Below are positions 1 to 5,408 of a stretch of 9,513 nt of DNA, in pieces. Source of the DNA: Anaerolinea sp. Lineage in GTDB: Bacteria > Chloroflexota > Anaerolineae > Anaerolineales > Anaerolineaceae. The position numbers were made by a program, and so were the translations under genes. The stretch spans positions 1-9,513 of the forward strand of contig PNNU01000104.1 in the NCBI GenBank assembly GCA_013824385.1. The letters run 5' to 3'. Every line of letters starts with the position of its first letter. Within the stretch, counting starts at the first letter, position 1. The notes under the pieces were generated by a model. That model had not been told where the DNA came from. It searched no databases and saw only the letters and a program-made list of their open reading frames with translations.

Positions 1-32
1 GGGTCTGGTTCAAGCGAATCTGGTTTATTCAT
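1..32 (-). CDS. N-terminal fragment of a gene after the sigma factor (possible anti-sigma factor)
   Basis: Only the first ten codons are in the window; they read MNKPDSLEPD from an ATG at 32-30. This ATG overlaps the end of the sigma factor gene by 8 bases (ATGAATAA), an arrangement typical of translationally coupled genes. Genes that directly follow and overlap ECF sigma genes are often their anti-sigma factors, so that is the first guess. The visible residues carry no motif, so the identity is inferred from position alone. It could equally be a short hypothetical protein. Confidence 0.4.
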   Translation of the reverse strand, partial: MNKPDSLEPD

Positions 33-600
33 CATTAGTAACTCCTTGATCGTTTGTGAAGGCAACTTTAAAAGCTGATCGTGCTCTTGAGAGTATTGAT
101 TCTGTGGCTTTGTAGGATCTTCCCAGCTGATGTGCAATTTCTTCCACTCCAATTTCATCCGCATAACGAGCCGTTAATGCCAAACGATATTCTTCTGGCA
201 ATAACTGCAATGTATTGACGACTTTTATACGCACTGCTTTTTTTTGCAGCAGATCCTCGGGGAGGGATGATTTGTCAAAAAGATTCTCGGTTTCTTCAAG
301 TGGAGAAAAAATAGCCTCTGTTGACTGATTATTCCGGCGGAAGAAATCCGCAATTTTATGGTGTGCAATGGCGCAAAGCCACGTGTAAATCTTGCTTTTA
401 CCATTGAAACCGGCTATTCCACGGATTGACACCAAAAGACAATCCTGCCAGATTTCTTCAGCATCCTCCTTGTTAACATGATGATAAATAAATGCATAAA
501 GAGAATCGGCATATCGATCATAAAATTCCTCGACAGCTCTTTCATTACCCGTAGCAATTCTGCGGGCTAATATCAATTCCTCATTGGAATCATTTTGCAT
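25..600 (-). CDS. ECF-type RNA polymerase sigma factor (sigma-70 family)
   Basis: This 191-residue protein should direct RNA polymerase to a small set of promoters in response to a signal, usually at the cell envelope. Region 2 spans about residues 20-90, with the helical stretch EEFYDRYADSLYAFIYHHVN and the WLCAIAHHKIADFFRR segment that binds the -10 element. A variable acidic linker covers about 91-125. Region 4 spans about 128-178 and contains LLPEEYRLALTARY followed by a helix-turn-helix (about 150-172) for the -35 element. There is no sigma region 1 or 3, as expected for the ECF group, and the length is normal. The ATG is preceded by AAAGG at a suitable distance. The next gene on this strand overlaps its stop codon, and a lipoprotein/ABC operon diverges from it. 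The ECF subgroup was not assigned and the target promoters are unknown. Confidence 0.93.
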   Translation of the reverse strand: MQNDSNEELILARRIATGNERAVEEFYDRYADSLYAFIYHHVNKEDAEEIWQDCLLVSIRGIAGFNGKSKIYTWLCAIAHHKIADFFRRNNQSTEAIFSPLEETENLFDKSSLPEDLLQKKAVRIKVVNTLQLLPEEYRLALTARYADEIGVEEIAHQLGRSYKATESILSRARSAFKVAFTNDQGVTNDE

Positions 601-778
601 TGCTTACCTTTCAAATCTATGCGTGTACTCAATTCTTAATCATTAGTCGTGGGTTCTTGAAAAATCCTTCGCATTTGGAAAAGAAAGAAAGTCATGTGTT
701 GACTCATTCAAGTAAATCATAAACGATTCATGAAGGAATTTCTGTTATTACACGACAAATCAAGAAGAACGATCTCAC

Positions 779-785
779 GGAGGTG
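779..785 (+). promoter_or_regulatory. Shine-Dalgarno site that favours the second ATG of the lipoprotein gene
   Basis: GGAGGTG lies just before two tandem ATG codons at 787 and 790. From the GGAGG core the first ATG is only 3 nt away and the second is 6 nt away, so the second is the better start. The permease gene of the same operon has the same layout: GGTGGTGA, then ATGATG. Confidence 0.6.
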
Positions 786-789
786 AATG

Positions 790-1203
790 ATGAAAAATGG
801 TAAGCTCTACCGATTATTTGGCACTTTATTAATCTCGGCATTTTTGTTATCGGCATGTTTTGGCTCAGATGCCATGTTGGGTGATGTTGGGCTGACGAAG
901 TCAATTGATGCTGATGGGAATCCGGGAGAGAAAACTGAAAGCTTTTCTCCTGGAGACGAAATAGTTTTTTTTATTGAGATAACTGGAGGATATAAAGGAC
1001 TTGAAGCAGATATCTCATGGAAGAAGGGAGATCAAGTTTTCCAAGAAGATTCCATAAAGCTTGATCGCGATAGCAGCACACTTGATCCCTATTTGGGAAT
1101 GGTGAAACTTAAAACGGATAGTAGTTGGGAGAAAGGTGAATATCAGTGTGAATATTTTGTACCAGATCAGGGAACCAACTCAATTCCATTTACTCTACGA
1201 TAA
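790..1203 (+). CDS. Small secreted lipoprotein, first gene of an ABC export operon
   Basis: The 137-residue product begins with a short basic segment (KNGKLYR), a hydrophobic stretch and a lipobox LSAC with the lipidated cysteine at residue 23. It should therefore be exported by Sec and anchored to the membrane surface by lipid. The mature part of about 115 residues is rich in alternating hydrophobic residues, for example EIVFFIEI and GMVKLKT, and ends GEYQCEYFVP...NSIPFTL. This suggests a single beta-sandwich or Ig-like domain. No catalytic motif is visible and I do not recognise the family. The ATPase gene follows after 9 bases, so the two are almost certainly co-transcribed. By analogy with NosL beside NosF/NosY it may be an accessory or substrate-capturing lipoprotein for the exporter, but the fold looks different and this is inference. 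The start was chosen from Shine-Dalgarno spacing; an ATG one codon upstream is the alternative. Confidence 0.85.
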   Translation: MKNGKLYRLFGTLLISAFLLSACFGSDAMLGDVGLTKSIDADGNPGEKTESFSPGDEIVFFIEITGGYKGLEADISWKKGDQVFQEDSIKLDRDSSTLDPYLGMVKLKTDSSWEKGEYQCEYFVPDQGTNSIPFTLR

Positions 1204-1212
1204 GGAACTCGA

Positions 1213-2076
1213 ATGATACGTACATTTAATTTATCTCGAAATTTCGGAAAATACGAAGCTGTAAAGGATGTCAATCTGAATATAAAAACGAACGAAATAT
1301 TCGGTTTTCTTGGATTGAACGGGGCAGGCAAAACCACAATAATGCGCATGATCTGCGGATTGTTGCGCCCCAGCAACGGCTATTCACAGTTGGGGGGAGT
1401 TGAAGTGAGAGGTCCAAAAGACACAAACAAATTGATCCCCATTCTGAGTTTTGTTTCTCAAGAAATGAAACTATATGAAAAGGCTACACTGCGTGAATTG
1501 CTTCCAGTATATGCGGGTTTAGCTTCAAAGCCGGCAGACACCGGGTTTAAGTTTGCATCATTAGTTGACGTACCGCTTAATCGTCCGTGCAACAAGTTTT
1601 CTCCAGGGCAGCAACGCAAAGCTCAGTTAGCCATTGCAATGATTAAAGATCCTCAATATCTTATCCTTGATGAACCCACAGCGGGGCTTGATCCCAAAGG
1701 GGTATCGGAAATCCGTGAAATGATAAAGGTTCTACAGGGGCAGGGAAAAACAATTTTCTTTTCCTCTCATATTCTTGGTGAAGTGCAATCATTATGCACC
1801 TCGGTTGGAATTCTTCATCAGGGACGTATCCATTTTCAGGGACCAATTAATCAAAGCTTTCATATTAATCTGCAAGGAGACATTGCCGGAGCAGTAAAAG
1901 TATTATCCGTCAATGGATTTTCAGCAATACAAACAGAAACAGGCATTCAGGTTGATGTGAGTCATGATGAAATTCCAAAGATTACAAGAAGACTCAATGA
2001 AGATGGTTTTTTAACCGGATTGGTCGAGCCTGTAAGTTTGGAATCAATCTTTAACCGGGTAACACTAACTAATTAA
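1213..2076 (+). CDS. ABC transporter ATP-binding protein (ABC-2 exporter type)
   Basis: This 287-residue cytoplasmic ATPase powers the permease encoded next to it. The motifs appear in order: Walker A GLNGAGKT (34-41), Q-loop glutamine 83 in FVSQE, signature FSPGQ (129-133), Walker B YLILDE (149-154), D-loop AGLD (157-160) and switch histidine 186 in SSHIL. The C-terminal tail (about 210-287) ends LESIFNR, the usual end of CcmA/NosF-like drug or copper-site export ATPases. Two positions are unusual: leucine replaces the common proline of Walker A (GPNGAGKT), and the signature is SPGQ rather than SGGQ. All residues for ATP hydrolysis remain, so it should be active. AAGGA lies just upstream of the ATG and overlaps the lipoprotein stop, and the permease follows with 9-12 bases between them. 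The substrate is unknown. Confidence 0.95.
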   Translation: MIRTFNLSRNFGKYEAVKDVNLNIKTNEIFGFLGLNGAGKTTIMRMICGLLRPSNGYSQLGGVEVRGPKDTNKLIPILSFVSQEMKLYEKATLRELLPVYAGLASKPADTGFKFASLVDVPLNRPCNKFSPGQQRKAQLAIAMIKDPQYLILDEPTAGLDPKGVSEIREMIKVLQGQGKTIFFSSHILGEVQSLCTSVGILHQGRIHFQGPINQSFHINLQGDIAGAVKVLSVNGFSAIQTETGIQVDVSHDEIPKITRRLNEDGFLTGLVEPVSLESIFNRVTLTN

Positions 2077-2088
2077 GGTGGTGAAATG

Positions 2089-2862
2089 ATGAATAGTGAA
2101 ATTAAAAAAATGTTCTTTCTATTAAAACGAGAGTTTTTTGAATTTAGGTCAGTACGTGTATTGGCTGCTTTTGGAGTAATGGGAATTTTGCAAGGAATCA
2201 TCATGGTTAACTCCCAGGAACATGGTTTAATGGAGGACACATTCTTAATATTTCTCATCGGTGGTTTATGTACTGTTATCACTTGTTTTGATCTTGTTTC
2301 TAGAGAACGAGAACAACATACTATTGATTTGCTCCTTACACAAGGAATCAATCGTGGATCAATGTATTTGGTCAAATGGATAACTGCCGCTTTGTTGAGT
2401 GCAATTGGAGCGTTGGTTTTCTGTTTTGCGACGATAATTGGTACAGCTATATCAGGCGAAGATGTTCTATGGAACAACTTTCTTCCTGAGTTTGGTATGA
2501 TTACCTGGGCAATGGGTTCTTATGCTGCAATTGCTCTTCTTTGCTCGATCATCTTTCGACGTCCAAAATCATCACTAATTGCAGCTTTGATGGTGTGGGT
2601 TATTTTTCGCCCTGCTGTCTTTGGTATGTTAGTGATTGATCCCATCCGTAAAGCTTTAAATTTGAGTAAAACTGAACTATGGAGAGTAGTGGCGTTTATC
2701 CCTGATTTTGCTTTTCGATTGGGACTGGATATTGAAAAGGCTGCTCCCAAAGATGTGATTATTCCAGCGAGTTGGCCACTTTTAGCATTATCTGGATATA
2801 TTCTTTTAGGAACACTTTTGGCCTGGTTGATTTTTATTCGTCAAGACGAACCAATTCAGTAA
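2089..2862 (+). CDS. ABC-2 type permease, NosY-like, six membrane helices
   Basis: This integral membrane protein of 257 residues forms the channel partner of the preceding ATPase. Hydrophobic helices lie at about residues 24-40, 51-67, 96-119, 133-155, 161-183 and 229-250, the normal six of an ABC-2 half. After helix 2 comes SREREQHTIDLLLTQGINR, the classic ABC-2 segment (ERExGT-LLL-pisR) that forms the coupling region touching the ATPase. Both ends are predicted cytoplasmic. Only one permease gene is present, so a homodimer is likely. The start was placed at the second of two tandem ATG codons because the GGTGG site (2077-2081) is 7 nt from it; the ATG at 2086 is the alternative. The gene ends shortly before an intrinsic terminator and is the last of the operon. 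The family is well supported, but the cargo cannot be read from the sequence. Confidence 0.92.
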   Translation: MNSEIKKMFFLLKREFFEFRSVRVLAAFGVMGILQGIIMVNSQEHGLMEDTFLIFLIGGLCTVITCFDLVSREREQHTIDLLLTQGINRGSMYLVKWITAALLSAIGALVFCFATIIGTAISGEDVLWNNFLPEFGMITWAMGSYAAIALLCSIIFRRPKSSLIAALMVWVIFRPAVFGMLVIDPIRKALNLSKTELWRVVAFIPDFAFRLGLDIEKAAPKDVIIPASWPLLALSGYILLGTLLAWLIFIRQDEPIQ

Positions 2863-2892
2863 TTTATATATCAACAGAAGTATGGTTTTATT

Positions 2893-2936
2893 TCAGCTTT
2901 GTTCTTGTTCTCCATGAGCAAAGCTGATTTGTTTTT
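2893..2936 (+). terminator. Intrinsic terminator of the lipoprotein/ABC operon
   Basis: TCAGCTTTG (2893-2901) pairs perfectly with CAAAGCTGA (2919-2927). The stem extends inward by three more pairs (one G-U) to 12 bp, with an 11-nt loop, and is followed by TTTGTTTTT (2928-2936). It lies 30 bases after the permease stop. Confidence 0.8.
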
Positions 2937-2955
2937 AAGATTGAGGATATAATCT

Positions 2956-2984
2956 TTGATTCATTGAATTGTTCGGAATATAGT
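2956..2984 (+). promoter_or_regulatory. Likely sigma-70 promoter of uup
   Basis: TTGATT (2956-2961) and TATAGT (2979-2984) are separated by exactly 17 bases, matching 4/6 and 5/6 of the consensus. The site lies between the upstream operon's terminator and the uup start, so transcription would begin around 2991 with a very short leader. A perfect TATAAT at 2948-2953 lacks a good -35 partner and is the alternative -10. Confidence 0.42.
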
Positions 2985-3004
2985 TGTAAAAAGGTATAGA
3001 GCAA

Positions 3005-4828
3005 ATGGCGCTAATCAGTTTACAAAATGTCAGCTTGGGGTTCGGGGGACCCCTGCTGCTCGAAGAAGTCAATCTACAGATCGAAGCCGGCGAATGGATC
3101 GGTCTGCTGGGTCGCAACGGCATGGGCAAATCCACGCTGATGAAACTGATTAATGGGGATATTATTCCGAAATCAGGGCAGGTGGCGCGGCAGCAGAACG
3201 TCCGCACCGCTTATATGCCGCAGGAAGTGCCGCTGGGCATGGCCGGCATCGTACATGATATCGTAACCTCCGGTTTTGACAGCCTCGAAAAAAGCGTGGA
3301 TGAACACTGGCAGCGTCAGCTTCAGGTAGACCAGGTGATCTCACGCATGGGGCTGGAAGGCGACGCCAGTTTTGATACACTTTCTGCCGGGTTAAAACGC
3401 CGTGTGCTGTTGGCACGCGGATTGGTGAACAACCCTGATTTGCTTCTGCTTGATGAACCCACCAACCACCTGGATATTGATTCAATTGCCTGGTTGGAAG
3501 ATTTTCTGGCTCGCTGGGGAGGTACGCTGTTCTTCGTGACCCATGACCGGCAGTTCCTGACGCGTATCGCCCATCGCATCGTTGAACTGGATCGCGGTCG
3601 GTTGTTCGACTGGAACTGCGATTACGGCACTTTTGTCAAACGCAAAGAAGGTATGCTTGAGAATGAAGCCGAGCACAACGTTCTGTTTGACAAGAAACTG
3701 GCGCAGGAAGAAGCCTGGATCCGTCGAGGCATTGAAGCCCGCCGCACGCGTAACGAAGGCCGGGTACGCGCTTTGAAACGTCTGCGCGAATTACGCAGCG
3801 AAAGGCGCGAGGGCGCCGGTAAGGCCAAGATTCAGCTTCAGGAAGTCAAACGTTCAGGCAGGTTGGTGATCGAAGCGGAAAACCTGACCTATTCCTACGG
3901 CGAAAAACCGATCATCAAGAATTTTTCCACCATCATCCAACGCGGTGACAAGGTGGGCATCATTGGGCCGAACGGTTCAGGCAAGACCACATTAATGCGT
4001 CTGTTGATGGGGGAACTCACCCCCAACAAGGGCATCGTTGAACTGGGTACCAATCTTGAAGTCGCCTATTTTGATCAACTGCGTTCGCAACTCGATGAAT
4101 CCAAATCGGTGCTGGATAATGTGGGCCAGGGACGCGACACCATCATGATCAACGGCCGAAGCCGCAACCTGATGGGGTACATGGAAGACTTTTTGTTTAC
4201 CAAAGAGCGCGTGCAGGCGCCTATCACTGCTTTATCCGGCGGGGAGCGTAACCGGCTGCTGCTGGCGCGTTTATTTGCGAAATCGACCAACCTGCTGATC
4301 ATGGACGAACCTACCAATGATCTGGATATTGACACGCTGGAAATTCTGGAAGACCTGCTATTGGATTACTCCGGCACACTTCTGTTGGTCAGCCACGACC
4401 GCGAGTTCCTGAACAACCTGGTCACCAGCACCATCGCCCTGGACGGTCAGGGCAACGCTGTTGAGTACGTCGGCGGCTACGATGACTGGATCAGACAAAG
4501 CCTGGCCGCATTAAAACCCACTCCAACGGCGAAACAGGGCAAGGCTGCTGCAGAAAGCCCGAAAGCTGAAACGCCGCTTGATCCGAACCGCAAATTGAGC
4601 TACAAAGAACAGAAAGCGCTTGAAGCACAGAAGCAGGAACTGGCGGAATTGCCAGGGCGTATAGAAACACTGGAAGAAGAACAAGCTGAAATTGGTAAGA
4701 AGATGGCGGAAGCCTCGTTTTATCAGGGGGAGGCGGATGATATCGCAAAGACCGCTAACCGGTTAAAGGAAATAGAAGAAGAATTGGGTCAGGCTTACCA
4801 ACGCTGGGAAGAGTTGGATAACGCGTAG
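3005..4828 (+). CDS. uup: ABC-F family ATPase, Uup type
   Basis: This soluble ATPase of 607 residues has two ABC cassettes and no membrane domain. ABC-F proteins act on the ribosome or, for Uup, on ribosome-linked and DNA repair-linked processes. Cassette 1 has Walker A GRNGMGKS (36-43), Q73, signature LSAGL (126-130), Walker B LLLLDE (146-151) and H180. The basic linker (about 205-285) includes KLAQEEAWIRRGIEARRTRN, a stretch that closely matches my recollection of E. coli Uup. Cassette 2 has Walker A GPNGSGKT (321-328), LSGGE (410-414), Walker B LLIMDE (430-435) and H464. A Lys/Glu-rich C-terminal coiled coil (about 535-607) is the Uup DNA-binding type domain, and total length is close to the 635 of E. 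coli Uup. The first signature is degenerate (SAG for SGG). The ribosome-binding site is weak (AAGG, 10 nt before the ATG). GC content is well above that of the adjacent genes, and it appears to be a single-gene unit. Confidence 0.95.
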   Translation: MALISLQNVSLGFGGPLLLEEVNLQIEAGEWIGLLGRNGMGKSTLMKLINGDIIPKSGQVARQQNVRTAYMPQEVPLGMAGIVHDIVTSGFDSLEKSVDEHWQRQLQVDQVISRMGLEGDASFDTLSAGLKRRVLLARGLVNNPDLLLLDEPTNHLDIDSIAWLEDFLARWGGTLFFVTHDRQFLTRIAHRIVELDRGRLFDWNCDYGTFVKRKEGMLENEAEHNVLFDKKLAQEEAWIRRGIEARRTRNEGRVRALKRLRELRSERREGAGKAKIQLQEVKRSGRLVIEAENLTYSYGEKPIIKNFSTIIQRGDKVGIIGPNGSGKTTLMRLLMGELTPNKGIVELGTNLEVAYFDQLRSQLDESKSVLDNVGQGRDTIMINGRSRNLMGYMEDFLFTKERVQAPITALSGGERNRLLLARLFAKSTNLLIMDEPTNDLDIDTLEILEDLLLDYSGTLLLVSHDREFLNNLVTSTIALDGQGNAVEYVGGYDDWIRQSLAALKPTPTAKQGKAAAESPKAETPLDPNRKLSYKEQKALEAQKQELAELPGRIETLEEEQAEIGKKMAEASFYQGEADDIAKTANRLKEIEEELGQAYQRWEELDNA

Positions 4829-4879
4829 TTCAGCATTGAATTTCGATCTTTCTTTTAAATAATTTCACTGTGTTTCCCT

Positions 4880-4913
4880 GGATTGATTTTTCCGTCAGAA
4901 AAAATCCTTTTTT
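4880..4913 (+). terminator. Possible terminator downstream of uup
   Basis: GGAT (4880-4883) plus TTTTTC (4887-4892) can pair with GAAAAA plus ATCC (4898-4907), leaving a 3-nt bulge and a 5-nt loop, followed by six T (4908-4913). The stem is AT-rich and bulged, so it is weaker than the others in the window, but it lies about 50 bases after the uup stop. The rest of the gap up to 5077 shows nothing else convincing. Confidence 0.4.
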
Positions 4914-5077
4914 CAAGTCGCAGAGTTAAATTTCGGTTTAAATGACAGGAATTTGGTATAGAGCTTTTTGAATGGATTCTGTGACTTTGGTAAACTCTAC
5001 TTCGGAATCTTGGAGGGTCAGGGATAATGTCGGTTTCTTAAAAGAGGCTGAAAAATCAAGCTCCAAATTAAATTACA

Positions 5078-5323
5078 TCATCCTCCACCTGGGCGGGAAA
5101 AAATTGCAATCTCATCATTGTCAGAAATCTGATGGTTTCGTGCGACAAGAGTGTTGTTAACTGAAATGGACAGATATTTCATAACTTTTTGTAAATTGGG
5201 TTCTAATTCAACTATCTTTTGAATAACATCATTCACCGTTGACAAAGGATCAAGTTCAATGAAGAACTTTTCTTCATTCGTGTAAGTTCTTGTTGACCCT
5301 AAAATCATAACTTTTATTTTCAT
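5078..5323 (-). CDS. MoaD/ThiS-family sulfur carrier, probably for the AOR pterin cofactor
   Basis: This 81-residue protein looks like a ubiquitin-fold sulfur carrier. It starts with a strand (MKIKVMILGS), has LSTVNDVIQKIVEL as the central helix, then ISVNNTLV and the conserved DNDEIAIFSRPGG, and ends in Gly-Gly-Gly (79-81). In this family the terminal Gly-Gly is activated as a thiocarboxylate and donates sulfur to make the dithiolene of molybdopterin or tungstopterin, or to thiazole in the case of ThiS. It is divergent from the AOR gene, and MoaD-like genes are commonly found beside tungsten AOR genes, so cofactor supply for AOR is the most likely role. The ATG at 5323 has no well-placed Shine-Dalgarno: GAGGAG is about 20 nt upstream, and an in-frame TAA lies two codons before the ATG. 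Expression may therefore be weak. No activating MoeB-like enzyme is present in the window. Confidence 0.85.
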   Translation of the reverse strand: MKIKVMILGSTRTYTNEEKFFIELDPLSTVNDVIQKIVELEPNLQKVMKYLSISVNNTLVARNHQISDNDEIAIFSRPGGG

Positions 5324-5335
5324 GGTTTAAATAGT

Positions 5336-5370
5336 TTGCCTTAACTCCTCTCATTATTGTACAATAAAAT
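5336..5370 (+). promoter_or_regulatory. Candidate promoter of the AOR gene
   Basis: TTGCCT (5336-5341) and TACAAT (5360-5365, 5/6 of the -10 consensus) are 18 bases apart. An overlapping alternative is TTAACT (5341-5346) with TAAAAT (5365-5370), also 18 bases apart. Either would start transcription roughly 30 bases before the AOR ATG. The segment overlaps the palindrome at 5354-5367. This is a consensus match only. Confidence 0.33.
5354..5367. promoter_or_regulatory. 14-bp perfect palindrome in the divergent moaD-like/AOR spacer, candidate operator
   Basis: TTATTGTACAATAA is fully self-complementary and centred between 5360 and 5361, in the 85-bp spacer between two divergent genes. It covers the candidate AOR -10 element, so a dimeric repressor bound here could block transcription. 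A second, AT-only inverted repeat follows at 5368-5385: AATTAA, six bases, TTAATT. The regulator is unknown. Confidence 0.4.
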
Positions 5371-5396
5371 TAACCCTGATTAATTATGGCCGCTTT

Positions 5397-5403
5397 GAGG
5401 AGG
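5397..5403 (+). promoter_or_regulatory. Strong ribosome-binding site of the AOR gene
   Basis: GAGGAGG ends 5 nt before the ATG at 5409 and is the strongest Shine-Dalgarno in the window. It fixes the start and suggests high expression of the oxidoreductase. Confidence 0.8.
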
Positions 5404-5408
5404 AAAAA

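Noticed and set aside
699..727. TTGACT (699-704) as a -35 element for the lipoprotein operon
   Set aside because: At 17 bases spacing the -10 would be AACGAT, only 3 of 6 matches. An ECF-style pair starting GGAAT at 735 with CGAC at 753 has too short a spacer. No promoter could be supported in 601-789.
3162..3828. Minus-strand open frames opposite uup
   Set aside because: High GC in uup removes stop codons from the opposite strand. The translations are Arg/Pro/Ser-rich without domain features, and uup itself is unmistakable.
4972..5160. Plus-strand open frame of 62 codons between uup and the MoaD-like gene
   Set aside because: It has no Shine-Dalgarno, its residue make-up is not protein-like, and it overlaps the MoaD-like gene on the other strand by 83 bases. 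The MoaD-like frame has clear family features.
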